Below, piece by piece: positions 1-7,918 of a stretch of 12,242 nucleotides of DNA. The notes under the pieces were generated by a model, which saw only the letters and a list, made by a program, of their open reading frames with translations, had not been told where the DNA came from and did no database searches. Position numbers and translations under genes: made by a program. The DNA is taken from the NCBI GenBank assembly GCA_965363725.1, contig CBDTUS010000109.1, positions 1 to 12,242 of the forward strand. Direction: 5' to 3'. How positions within the stretch are numbered: the stretch's first letter is position 1; each line of letters begins with the position of its first letter. This DNA comes from JAGLCY01 sp965363725 (GTDB lineage Bacteria > Krumholzibacteriota > Krumholzibacteriia > LZORAL124-64-63).

Positions 1-583
1 AGATATAGGCCCCTCCATTGGTGCCGAACCACATCTTTCCTTCACTGTCTTCCATGATGGAATGGACGATCCTGGCGCTGGTCACGCCCCTTGAATAATC
101 CGACTCCGTCTCCGGAAGGTCGAAAGGAGTAAACTCTTCTCCATTGAAACGACTGATCCCTTGTAATGTGCCTATCCAGATGATCCCCTTACTGTCTATT
201 ACAATGCTCCAAACATCATGATCAATCAGGCCATCCTTCTCGGTAAAATTGGTGAACCATTCCCCATCATATTTGGTGACCCCTCCAGAAGTACCGAACC
301 AGACATTTCCTTCTTTATCCTCTACAATTCCCCTCACTGCAATACCACCGAAGCCCTCATCAATTGAGAAATACTCGAGAGTATGTCCATTGTAGCGGAT
401 GACCCCATCGCCATTCGTCCCGAACCATAGATCTCCACTTTTATCTTGAAATATCCTGCGTACAAATTCGCTTATCGGTGCGTCATTGTCGGGCACCTTC
501 GTGTTCTCGATGTACTGTGCGGACCCGCTGGTAACTGTCCAGAAACACACCATCATGCATAACAAACCAAGAGCCTTTCTCAC
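1..583 (-). CDS. Exported Reg_prop (two-component regulator propeller) protein, N-terminal part; runs off left edge
   Basis: Partial gene of 194 codons read from a GTG at 583; the C-terminus lies outside the window. The GTG has a good ribosome binding site (AAAGGAAC, about 3-6 bases upstream). Residues 1-22 form a signal peptide: basic VRK start, hydrophobic core, likely cleavage after SGSA22. The rest is a run of Reg_prop blades of about 41-49 residues, each with an (E/D)D-x-x-G-x-x-W-(F/I)-G-T core; the conserved Trp residues are at 53, 95, 136 and 185. In this family such blades form periplasmic sensor propellers, often followed by a Y_Y_Y domain, a transmembrane segment and a histidine kinase, GGDEF or HTH output module. 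Whether any output domain exists here cannot be seen. The base composition is visibly less GC-rich than the sucrose operon. It lies 38 bases downstream of the AlkZ-related gene on the same strand and may share its transcript. Ligand and role are unknown. Confidence 0.85.
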   Translation of the reverse strand, partial: MRKALGLLCMMVCFWTVTSGSAQYIENTKVPDNDAPISEFVRRIFQDKSGDLWFGTNGDGVIRYNGHTLEYFSIDEGFGGIAVRGIVEDKEGNVWFGTSGGVTKYDGEWFTNFTEKDGLIDHDVWSIVIDSKGIIWIGTLQGISRFNGEEFTPFDLPETESDYSRGVTSARIVHSIMEDSEGKMWFGTNGGAYI

Positions 584-621
584 GTCGTTCCTTTCGATCA
601 CGCTGAAGCATCCCAAACCGA

Positions 622-1170
622 TTAATCACCAACCTGGACATGTTTGTTCCATATTTCCGCATGGACTTCCCGGAAAGTGAGCCAGGTGTCCTGCTCGGCT
701 TCGCTGTCCCGCACCACATTCATGGAAATCTGCAAACTCTTGAGGGCGGTATCGAACTGGCTTTTGGAGCAGCCGGCTTCCTGGATCATCTCGTTGCGGA
801 GGTCGGGAGTGGTCCAGGGTTCCATGTGGATTTTATCAAAGATCTGCTGTGCCAGCGGGCTTGATGATTCCACCGGTTTATATGCGGAAGGAAAATGGAC
901 GTCGGCGAGGTAGCCCATCTCCATCAGAACCGCCAAACCGCCCTTGATCTTCCCATAGTAGATTTCGTCGGGATATTGCGCCGGCAGCTGATTTTTCCAG
1001 GGCCAAACCGCCTCCACCCGCTGGCCCCAGCCAGATTCCCCTGGCTGCTTTTCAGGCAGGTCCACGTTCTCATAAAGCGAGACGTGCTCGGTCTTTTCCG
1101 ACGGAAACACGGTGCAGATTTTTACTTTCTTAACGAAAGAGGCTGCGTCTTCAATGGTCTTGATCTTCAC
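622..1170 (-). CDS. AlkZ-related (YcaQ-like) small protein
   Basis: A 182-residue protein ending in TAA at 622-624. I place the start at the GTG at 1170, which has an AGGAAGAGG ribosome binding site about 6-7 bases upstream and gives an N-terminus VKIKTIEDAASFV. An ATG at 1197 would add 9 residues and one at 1227 would add 19. The early KTIEDAA..FV helix, the WPWKNQLP motif (about residues 56-63) followed by YYGK (about 71-74), and a C-terminal winged-helix-like part (about 105-156) resemble, from memory, small proteins annotated as AlkZ-related. These are distant relatives of the AlkZ/YcaQ winged-helix DNA glycosylases that unhook interstrand crosslinks. The protein is less than half the length of true AlkZ, so glycosylase activity should not be assumed. 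No signal peptide or membrane segment is seen, so it is probably cytoplasmic. It is divergent from the sucrose operon and immediately upstream of the Reg_prop gene. Family assignment is moderate; function is unproven. Confidence 0.65.
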   Translation of the reverse strand: MKIKTIEDAASFVKKVKICTVFPSEKTEHVSLYENVDLPEKQPGESGWGQRVEAVWPWKNQLPAQYPDEIYYGKIKGGLAVLMEMGYLADVHFPSAYKPVESSSPLAQQIFDKIHMEPWTTPDLRNEMIQEAGCSKSQFDTALKSLQISMNVVRDSEAEQDTWLTFREVHAEIWNKHVQVGD

Positions 1171-1621
1171 CTTCCACCCTCTTCCTTCATTCGACATGTC
1201 TGGAAATGGCGTCCCCCCGGAACCCACACTCTAATCCTAGGCCACATCACCGTCCAGTTCGACGGTGCCCTTCCTTCACTGGACCGGCCGCGAGTCCTGC
1301 CCCAGGTATGCAGGCCCAACCGAAAAACTTCCTGAGCCATCGCGGTGAGCTTGAAAAAGCGTATAGACAACCCGTTAATGGCCTGCGGAGCCGACTACAA
1401 ATAAACTGGGGCTGACTAACTCAAAAAGGGTAGGACGCTAAACGTGAAAATTTACCAAAATTTTGAGCAGTGATTTGCCTGGATGGGTTAAATTACTAAA
1501 TGCGGGGACAGGTCACTGGGAGAGTTGTGAACGCCTACTGGCAGGAAAAAATCTGAACCCTTGACGAATGATACATAACCTATTGGTATTGGTAAGTACA
1601 CTTTCAGGGAATATCAGGAGC
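1171..1621. other. Divergent intergenic region between the AlkZ-related gene and the sucrose operon
   Basis: About 450 bases without a convincing gene; short frames here have no family resemblance or good start signals. It should hold the promoters for both directions. Visible elements are a GC-rich hairpin at 1248-1267 (7-base stem, no U-tract), an AT-rich inverted repeat at 1447-1464, a GGGGACAGGTCAC string at 1504-1516, and a TTGACG hexamer at 1561-1566 that could be a -35 box but lacks a clear -10 at the right spacing. No tRNA fold was recognised. Confidence 0.6.
1447..1464. promoter_or_regulatory. AT-rich inverted repeat, possible operator
   Basis: AAAATTT and AAATTTT arms of 7 bases are separated by ACCA, about 160 bases upstream of the SPS start and about 280 bases upstream of the divergent gene. 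It is symmetrical enough for a dimeric regulator, but AT-rich palindromes also arise by chance. It has no following T-run, so it is not a terminator. No regulator is identified. Confidence 0.25.
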
Positions 1622-3769
1622 ATGAACGCGAAACCCGACAAACTCCACCTCGTTCTGTTGAGCATTCACGGCTTGATCCGCGGCCACGATCTGGAACTTG
1701 GCAGGGATGCGGACACCGGCGGGCAGACCAAGTACGTGGTCGAGCTGGCGCGCGCCCTGGGTGAACATCCCCGGGTGGGGCGCGTTGATCTGATGACCCG
1801 GCGGGTGATTGATCCACGGGTAAGTGATGACTACGCCCAGCCCATCGAGCCTTTGGGCGACAATGTTCAGATCGTCCGGATCGACTGCGGAGACGAGATC
1901 TACATCCCCAAGGAAGATCTCTGGGATTGCCTGGACAACTTCGCCGACAACGCCCTGGCTTATCTGCGCCAGGAAAACCTCACACCCCACCTCGTCCACA
2001 GCCATTATGCTGATGCGGGCTACGCGGGCACCTACCTGGCCGGCCAGTTGGGTGTCTCCCTGGTTCACACCGGTCACTCCCTGGGCCGGGTCAAGCGTCG
2101 CCTCCTGCTGGCCGGAGGACTCGGCCGTAATCAGATCGAAAAGCAGTTCAAGATGTCACGGCGCATCGCCGCCGAGGAGACAACCCTGGGCTATGCGGAC
2201 CTCGTCATCACCAGCACCCAGCAGGAAGTGGAGTCCCAGTACGGGCTTTACGATTATTACCGACCCGAAGAGATGAAGGTCGTGCCACCGGGGGTCGACC
2301 TGGACAGGTTCTTTTCGCCCCAGGGCGATGAAAATGAAGAGAAGATATACGCGGAGATTTGCCGCTTCCTGGAGGATCCCGAAAAGCCGATGATCCTGGC
2401 CTTGTCCCGGCCAGACCAACGCAAGAACATCACCACGCTGATCGCCGCCTATGGGTGCTCCCCGCGGTTGCGGGAAACGGCCAATCTGGTTCTGGTCGCC
2501 GGCACACGAGATGACATCCAGGAAATGGAAGAGGGGGCGCGGGATGTCATCCAGAACATCCTGCTGGCCGTCGATCGTCACGACCTGTACGGAAAGGTGG
2601 CCTATCCCAAGCACCATCAACCCGCGGACGTGCCCGTTCTTTATCGCCTGGCGGCCATGTCCCAAGGGGTTTTCGTCAATCCGGCGTTGACCGAACCCTT
2701 CGGCCTGACCCTGCTCGAAGCGGCCGCCAGCGGATTGCCCATCGTGGCGACCGATGACGGGGGTCCCGGAGACATCATTGCGAATTGTCAAAACGGCGAG
2801 TTGATCAACCCCCTGGACACGGAAGACATCGCGGCCGCCCTGAACAGGATCCTGGGCGATAAGTCGCGCTGGCTGGAGCTTGCGGCCAACGGATTGGAGG
2901 GCGTCCGCACCCACTACTCCTGGCAGGCTCATACCGAGTCCTATATCTCGGCGATCGAACCGCTAGTGTCCAGGGCTTCGGCCGTTCGCCCCAAAACTCA
3001 GGTTTGGTCGGGCCGGTTCCGGGACCGGGCGATTTTCACGGACCTGGACAAAAGCCTGCTGGGCGACTCGAAAGCCTTGGAGCGGTTCATCAAGGTGATC
3101 CAGGAGAACCGCAAGCGCGCCACTTTCGGTATCACCACCGGTCGGAGGCTGAAATCGGCCCTGCGCGTGCTGCGCAAGCACGGCATTCCCCAGCCGGACG
3201 TCCTGATCACGAGTATCGGCACGGACATCTATTACGCGCCCAATCTGACCCAGGATACCCAATGGAGACGTCATATCGACCAGCTCTGGAATCCACGGGC
3301 GGTCCAGCGGCTGCTGACTGATCTGCCGGGACTGAAACGCCAGCCACTGAGTGAACAGGGCGTCTTCAAGATCAGCTATTTCTACGACCCGACCTCGGCT
3401 CCCACGCCTGAAGAGATCAGGAGCCTGTTGCTGAAAGGGGAACAGACAGTCAACATATTCGTATCCTTCGGCCAGTTCCTCGACATCGTACCGGCGCGCG
3501 CGTCCAAGGGTGCGGCCCTGCGGTGGTTTGCCGACGAGCGGGATGTTCCTTTGGAATGCATCCTTGCCGTGGGGGGATCCGGCGCCGACGAGGACATGAT
3601 GAGGGGCAACACCCTGGCCGCGGTCGTGGCCAATCGTCACGAAGAAGAGCTTTCGGACCTGACCGAGATCGACCGCATCTTCTTCGCCGAAGCCCCCCAT
3701 GCCGGTGGCATTTTCGAGGCCATAGAATATTATGATTTTTTTGGCGCCTGCCGGGTCCCTGAGAAATGA
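1622..3769 (+). CDS. sps: Sucrose-phosphate synthase (GT4) with C-terminal HAD-like domain
   Basis: A 715-residue cytoplasmic enzyme that transfers glucose from UDP- or ADP-glucose to fructose 6-phosphate, giving sucrose 6-phosphate. The N-terminal part (about 1-455) is a GT-B glycosyltransferase of family 4: HGLIRG at the start, TGGQTKY (G33, G34, Q35), donor-phosphate residues R263 and K268 in a RPDQRKN motif, and the E-x7-E pair E358/E366 in EPFGLTLLE. The C-terminal part (about 470-710) matches the sucrose-phosphatase-like domain of bacterial SPS: DLDKS (D474, D476), T506-G-R and K583. The fourth HAD motif reads GGSGAD instead of GDSGND (G652 and A655), so phosphatase activity is doubtful. 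The length fits two-domain bacterial SPS. The start is uncertain: ATG 1622 has AGGAG only one base upstream, and ATG 1568 would add 18 residues without a clear ribosome binding site. I prefer 1622 because homology begins just after it. First gene of the operon; its stop overlaps the next start (ATGA). Confidence 0.93.
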   Translation: MNAKPDKLHLVLLSIHGLIRGHDLELGRDADTGGQTKYVVELARALGEHPRVGRVDLMTRRVIDPRVSDDYAQPIEPLGDNVQIVRIDCGDEIYIPKEDLWDCLDNFADNALAYLRQENLTPHLVHSHYADAGYAGTYLAGQLGVSLVHTGHSLGRVKRRLLLAGGLGRNQIEKQFKMSRRIAAEETTLGYADLVITSTQQEVESQYGLYDYYRPEEMKVVPPGVDLDRFFSPQGDENEEKIYAEICRFLEDPEKPMILALSRPDQRKNITTLIAAYGCSPRLRETANLVLVAGTRDDIQEMEEGARDVIQNILLAVDRHDLYGKVAYPKHHQPADVPVLYRLAAMSQGVFVNPALTEPFGLTLLEAAASGLPIVATDDGGPGDIIANCQNGELINPLDTEDIAAALNRILGDKSRWLELAANGLEGVRTHYSWQAHTESYISAIEPLVSRASAVRPKTQVWSGRFRDRAIFTDLDKSLLGDSKALERFIKVIQENRKRATFGITTGRRLKSALRVLRKHGIPQPDVLITSIGTDIYYAPNLTQDTQWRRHIDQLWNPRAVQRLLTDLPGLKRQPLSEQGVFKISYFYDPTSAPTPEEIRSLLLKGEQTVNIFVSFGQFLDIVPARASKGAALRWFADERDVPLECILAVGGSGADEDMMRGNTLAAVVANRHEEELSDLTEIDRIFFAEAPHAGGIFEAIEYYDFFGACRVPEK

Positions 3770-4611
3770 AGCCACTTCTTCTGTGCACGGACCTGGACCG
3801 GACGCTGCTGCCCAACGGGCAGGCGCCGGAGTCCGGTGATGCCCGGGAAATTTTCGCTCAGCTGGTCTCGCAGCCCGCGGTCAAGCTGGTCTACGTCACG
3901 GGCCGGAACCCACAGCTGGTCTCCGAGGCCATCGCCACCTGGGAAGTGCCGGTTCCGGATCTGCTGATCGCCAACGTGGGCACCACCATTGCCGCCCCTT
4001 CCGGCGACCATTGGGATCAATGGACCCACTGGGATGAACTCATCGCCAGAGACTGGGCTGGACACACCACCGAGGACTTGAAGGGCCTCTTTGAAGATCT
4101 TTCCGGCCTGACCCTGCAGGACGCCTCCGGTCAGGGCGCCTTCAAGCTGAGCTATTTCACCCCGGTCGGAACCGAAGGGGAGGCCCTCGCGAAATTGGTG
4201 CGAAGGCGCCTGGCCGCAGCCGGAACCCGGGCCAACGTGATCTGGAGTGTGGACGATACCGCAGGATCGGGTTTGCTTGACATCCTGCCGGCGGCGGCAA
4301 CCAAGCGGCTGGCCATCGAGTTCGCCATGTCCGAGTGGGGCTTTGGGCCTGACGAGGTCGTTTTTGCGGGCGATAGCGGAAACGATCGCGATGTGCTGGT
4401 CAGCCCCATTGCTGCGGTGCTGGTGGCCAATGCCGGCCCCGACCTGCGCAGCGCCCTGGTCGAGCAGGCCAAGGCCGCAGGATTGGAGGCCTTCCTCTAC
4501 TGCGCCGACGGAGGCGCCCTGGGCATGAACGGCAACTATGCGGCGGGAATCTTGGAAGGCGTGCTCCACTATCACCCGGAATGGGCGGAACTTTTGAAGG
4601 AGAGGGCATGA
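3766..4611 (+). CDS. spp: Sucrose-6-phosphate phosphatase (HAD superfamily)
   Basis: A 281-residue enzyme that hydrolyses sucrose 6-phosphate to sucrose and phosphate, making the pathway irreversible. All four HAD catalytic motifs are intact: DLDRT with nucleophile D9 and acid/base D11, T45-G-R, K127 in FKLSYF, and G-D203-S-G-N-D207. The region between motifs II and III is the cap typical of the Cof/S6PP group, including IANVGTTI and the WDQW segment. The length is normal for stand-alone bacterial SPP. ATG 3766 overlaps the SPS stop in an ATGA, which implies translational coupling. The other relatives of this fold, trehalose- and glucosyl-glycerol-phosphate phosphatases, are less likely given the neighbours. 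The enzyme looks able to replace the degenerate phosphatase domain of the upstream SPS. Confidence 0.93.
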   Translation: MKPLLLCTDLDRTLLPNGQAPESGDAREIFAQLVSQPAVKLVYVTGRNPQLVSEAIATWEVPVPDLLIANVGTTIAAPSGDHWDQWTHWDELIARDWAGHTTEDLKGLFEDLSGLTLQDASGQGAFKLSYFTPVGTEGEALAKLVRRRLAAAGTRANVIWSVDDTAGSGLLDILPAAATKRLAIEFAMSEWGFGPDEVVFAGDSGNDRDVLVSPIAAVLVANAGPDLRSALVEQAKAAGLEAFLYCADGGALGMNGNYAAGILEGVLHYHPEWAELLKERA

Positions 4612-5504
4612 GTCGCCCGCGAACCGACCGACCGGTCATTTTCGGCGAAGTCCTCTTCGACCGCTTTCCCGACGGTCAGATGGTGCTGGGGGGCGCTCCC
4701 TTCAATGTTGCCTGGAATCTGCAGGTGATGGGCTTGTCCCCCCACCTGATCTCGCGGGTCGGCGAGGATCCCCTGGGGGACCGCATCCTGCAAGCCATGG
4801 AGGCCTGGGGCATGGACCTGACCGGCATCCAGAAGGATGATGCCCATCCCACCGGGGAAGTCAGGGTCTCGATTGAGAACGGGGAGCCGAGTTACGCGAT
4901 CACCACCGACCGCGCTTACGATTTCGTCTCCGCCGTGGAATTGTCGGTGCCCCAGCCGGTGGGGTTTCTGTACCACGGGAGCCTGGCCTTGCGTTCGAAA
5001 ATAGCCGCCGCGACCTTTGGGCACCTGCGTCAGCAGACCGATGGCCCCGTCCTGATGGATGTAAATCTCCGCAAGCCCTGGTGGAACCCTGATCAGGTCC
5101 TGGGTTTGATGGGCGCCGCCGACTGGGTCAAGCTGAACGAGGATGAACTGGCCGCCCTGGTTCCCGGGGAACCCGATACGAAAAATAAAGCCGCCAAGCT
5201 TCTAAAAAATGGTGGCATGGAGGGTCTGGTGATCACCCGGGGCGCCGCCGGTGCTTGGGCCCAGGGACATGAGGGTTGGATTTTGGAACCCGAGCCCGTG
5301 ATCACTGCGGAGGTGGTCGACACCGTGGGAGCGGGTGACGCCTTCAGTAGCGTGGTCATCTTCGGCCTGATGCGGGGCTGGCCGTGGCCCCTTATACTGG
5401 ACCGTGCTCAATTCTTCGCCGCGGCCGTGGTGGGTTTGCAGGGGGCGACCACGCGGGACCGTTCATTCTACGAACCGCTTTTCGAGAACTGGGAGCATTC
5501 ATGA
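4608..5504 (+). CDS. fruK: Fructokinase, PfkB/ribokinase family
   Basis: A 298-residue sugar kinase expected to phosphorylate fructose to fructose 6-phosphate with ATP. PfkB signature 1 is GGAPFNVAWNLQ (residues 28-39); signature 2 is DTVGAGDAF with catalytic base D244 and the GAG anion hole. The N-terminal FGEVLFDRFPDG and the loop before it fit bacterial fructokinases. The start is ATG 4608, with an AAGGAGAGG ribosome binding site and a 4-base ATGA overlap with the SPP stop; an in-frame ATG at 4581 lies inside spp and is rejected. Substrate is inferred: the family also contains ribo-, adenosine and 2-keto-3-deoxygluconate kinases, but a position between SPP and sucrose synthase strongly favours fructose. 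It would recycle fructose released by sucrose synthase back to the SPS acceptor. The symbol follows usage in methylotroph sucrose clusters. Confidence 0.88.
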   Translation: MSRPRTDRPVIFGEVLFDRFPDGQMVLGGAPFNVAWNLQVMGLSPHLISRVGEDPLGDRILQAMEAWGMDLTGIQKDDAHPTGEVRVSIENGEPSYAITTDRAYDFVSAVELSVPQPVGFLYHGSLALRSKIAAATFGHLRQQTDGPVLMDVNLRKPWWNPDQVLGLMGAADWVKLNEDELAALVPGEPDTKNKAAKLLKNGGMEGLVITRGAAGAWAQGHEGWILEPEPVITAEVVDTVGAGDAFSSVVIFGLMRGWPWPLILDRAQFFAAAVVGLQGATTRDRSFYEPLFENWEHS

Positions 5505-7918
5505 GCCTGGACGCAGGATTTATCTCTGACCTGGTGGAATTTCTCGACAGGGAACCCCGCACCGTCCGCATGGTGCAGCACCAGTTGCAAAACCTGAAAC
5601 GACCCTTCCTGATGAGGAGCGATCTTCAGGAAACCTTTGCCACGGTCAGCAATCATCCGGATAGCTGCGACCTGGAAGGCACCCCTCTGGAAAGGGTTTT
5701 CCAGTGGGCCCAGGAAGCTGCCCTGGACCAAGGGTCCTTGTGTGTCGCCCTGCGCACCAGCGTGGCGCGGTGGTCTTACCTGAAGTTCCGGGCCACCAAC
5801 CTCGAGGTGACCCAAATAAGTACCGTCGCATACCTTTCCTTTAAGGAGCGGTTGATCATCGGGGGTCCGCACGATGATGAGTGGGCGCTCGAGGTCGATC
5901 TGGAACCTTTTTCCCGGGAATTCACCAAGATGAAGGAGGCGCACTCCATCGGCCGCGGTGTGGAGTTCATGAACCGCAGTCTGTCGAGCACCCTTTTTGA
6001 AAGACGCGGCAGGAGCATGGACCGCCTGTTCGACTTCCTTCACGTCCATCGCTACGGCGAACGGCAACTCATGCTCAGTCCGGTCATCAGCGATGTGGAC
6101 GCGTTGCGATCCGGGTTACGCGACGCAGATGATCTTCTGGCCAAGATCCCGCCCGAAACACCCTGGGCCGAGTTCAGCTCCGACCTGCAAAGGATGGGTT
6201 TCGAACCGGGCTGGGGGCGGGACGCCGGCCGGGTGCGCGATACCATGCACCTTCTCCTGGATGTCATGGAAGCTCCCTCGCCCGATGGTCTGGAGCATTT
6301 TCTGGCCCGGGTGCCCATGCTCTTTTCCATGTGCATTCTTTCCCCCCACGGCTGGTTCGGACAGGACGCGGTCCTGGGAAGGCCTGATACCGGCGGCCAG
6401 GTGGTCTACATCCTCGACCAGGTGCGTGCCCTGGAGCAGGAGATGCGCAACCTGCTGGCCGAAGAGGGGCTCGACGTGGCCCCGCAGATCCTGGTGATCA
6501 CGCGGTTGATTCCCGAGGCCGATGGCACGACCTGCGACCAGAGGATCGAACCCATCGCTGGCACCGAACACGCCCGGATCCTGCGGGTTCCCTTCCGTGA
6601 ACCCGGCGGCGAGGTGGTGCCCCACTGGATTTCGCGTTTCGACCTTTGGCCCTACCTGGAACAGTTCACCCTGGAGGTGGAGCGGGAAGTGCTGGCCGAG
6701 TTGCAGGGGCGCCCGGACCTGATCATAGGCAACTACTCGGACGGCAACCTGGTGGCCTCTCTGCTGTCGCAGCGCCTGGGGGTGACCCAGTGCAACATCG
6801 CCCATGCCCTCGAGAAGACGAAATACCTCCTGTCGGATCTGTACTGGCGGGAAAACGAGGAGCAGAACCACTTTTCCTGCCAGTTCACCGCCGATCTGAT
6901 CGCCATGAACGCGGCCGATTTCATCATCGCCTCGACTTACCAGGAAATCGCGGGCACCGCCGATACCGTCGGTCAGTACGAAGCCCACATGGCCTTTACG
7001 ATGCCCGGGTTGTACAGGGTGGTGCACGGGATCGACGTGTTCGACCCCAAGTTCAACATCGTCTCCCCGGGTGTGGACCCCCAGGTGTACTTCCCGCCCA
7101 GCGACGAGGAACGCCGCTTGAGCCACCTTTTGCCCGGGATCCGGGAACAGGTTTTCGGACCGGGCGAAAACGGGGTCAGCCGTGGCAGCCTGACCCGGCC
7201 GGAAAAGCCGCTTATTTTCACCATGGCCCGGATGGACAGGGTGAAAAACCTGACCGGACTGGTGGACTGGTACGGCCGCAGCACCGAATTGCGCGAGACC
7301 GCGAATCTTCTGGTGGCCGGCGGTTATATCGATACCAATCTTTCGGGAGATGACGACGAAAAACGTGAAATCGAAAAGATGCACCGCCTGCTGGACGAAC
7401 ACGGGCTCGACGCCGATGTCCGCTGGCTGACCGGACAGGTCGATCGGGAGCGAAACGGCGAGATCTACCGGTTTGTGGCCGATGGCCGGGGCGCCTTCGT
7501 CCAACCCGCGTTGTTCGAGGCCTTCGGACTTACGGTCATCGAGGCCATGAGCTCGGGGCTGCCGGTTTTCGCCACCTGTTTCGGAGGCCCCTTGGAAATC
7601 ATCGAGGACGGGATTTCCGGTTTCCACATCGACCCCAATCACGGCGACGTGGCCGCGGCCCGAATGGCGGAGTTTTTTGCCCGGTGCCGCGAAGATCCCT
7701 CCGCCTGGGACAAGATCTCCTCCGGAGCCCTGGCCCGGGTGGCGGAGCGCTACACCTGGACCCGTTATGCCGATCGCATGATCACCCTGGCGAAGGTCTA
7801 CGGTTTCTGGCGCCACGTCAGCAATCTCGAACGGGCCGAGACCCAGAGATATCTGCAGATGTTCTACAACCTGCAGTTCCGTCCCCTGGCCGAGGGGCTG
7901 CGGGGCGGTGACGGTTAG
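5501..7918 (+). CDS. sus: Sucrose synthase (GT4, SuSy)
   Basis: An 805-residue enzyme for the reversible reaction sucrose + NDP = NDP-glucose + fructose; the length equals that of plant SuSy. Residues about 1-270 form the regulatory N-terminal part, and the rest is the GT-B catalytic core. Visible active-site elements are SPHGWFGQ and G298-G299-Q300, H435 in CNIAHALEKTKY, R577 and K582 in RMDRVKN (equivalent to Arabidopsis SUS1 R580/K585), the QN motif Q646 to N652 in GQVDRERNGE, and the E-x7-E pair E673/E681 in EAFGLTVIE. The GT-B ending FWRHVSNLERAETQRYLQMFY is the usual SuSy C-terminal helix region. ATG 5501 overlaps the fructokinase stop by 4 bases (ATGA), with GGGAG upstream. The two residues inside the QN motif that are Met and Val in plants are Val647 and Glu650 here, so nucleotide preference may differ from plants. 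It is the last gene of the operon; no strong terminator follows. Confidence 0.95.
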   Translation: MSLDAGFISDLVEFLDREPRTVRMVQHQLQNLKRPFLMRSDLQETFATVSNHPDSCDLEGTPLERVFQWAQEAALDQGSLCVALRTSVARWSYLKFRATNLEVTQISTVAYLSFKERLIIGGPHDDEWALEVDLEPFSREFTKMKEAHSIGRGVEFMNRSLSSTLFERRGRSMDRLFDFLHVHRYGERQLMLSPVISDVDALRSGLRDADDLLAKIPPETPWAEFSSDLQRMGFEPGWGRDAGRVRDTMHLLLDVMEAPSPDGLEHFLARVPMLFSMCILSPHGWFGQDAVLGRPDTGGQVVYILDQVRALEQEMRNLLAEEGLDVAPQILVITRLIPEADGTTCDQRIEPIAGTEHARILRVPFREPGGEVVPHWISRFDLWPYLEQFTLEVEREVLAELQGRPDLIIGNYSDGNLVASLLSQRLGVTQCNIAHALEKTKYLLSDLYWRENEEQNHFSCQFTADLIAMNAADFIIASTYQEIAGTADTVGQYEAHMAFTMPGLYRVVHGIDVFDPKFNIVSPGVDPQVYFPPSDEERRLSHLLPGIREQVFGPGENGVSRGSLTRPEKPLIFTMARMDRVKNLTGLVDWYGRSTELRETANLLVAGGYIDTNLSGDDDEKREIEKMHRLLDEHGLDADVRWLTGQVDRERNGEIYRFVADGRGAFVQPALFEAFGLTVIEAMSSGLPVFATCFGGPLEIIEDGISGFHIDPNHGDVAAARMAEFFARCREDPSAWDKISSGALARVAERYTWTRYADRMITLAKVYGFWRHVSNLERAETQRYLQMFYNLQFRPLAEGLRGGDG

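Noticed and set aside
1248..1267. GC-rich hairpin as a terminator or tRNA arm
   Set aside because: The 7-base stem has no T-run after it on either strand, and no cloverleaf can be built around it.
1540..1560. Sigma-54 type promoter upstream of SPS (TGGCAG)
   Set aside because: The -24 GG is present but no GC is found at the required -12 spacing.
1568..1621. Upstream ATG extending SPS by 18 residues
   Set aside because: No ribosome binding site precedes it, the extension has no homology I recognise, and family similarity begins just after the ATG at 1622. It is not excluded, since the 1622 site also has poor spacing.
5384..5500. Upstream ATG extending sucrose synthase by 39 residues
   Set aside because: It lies inside the fructokinase gene; ATG 5501 with the ATGA overlap gives the normal SuSy length and N-terminus.
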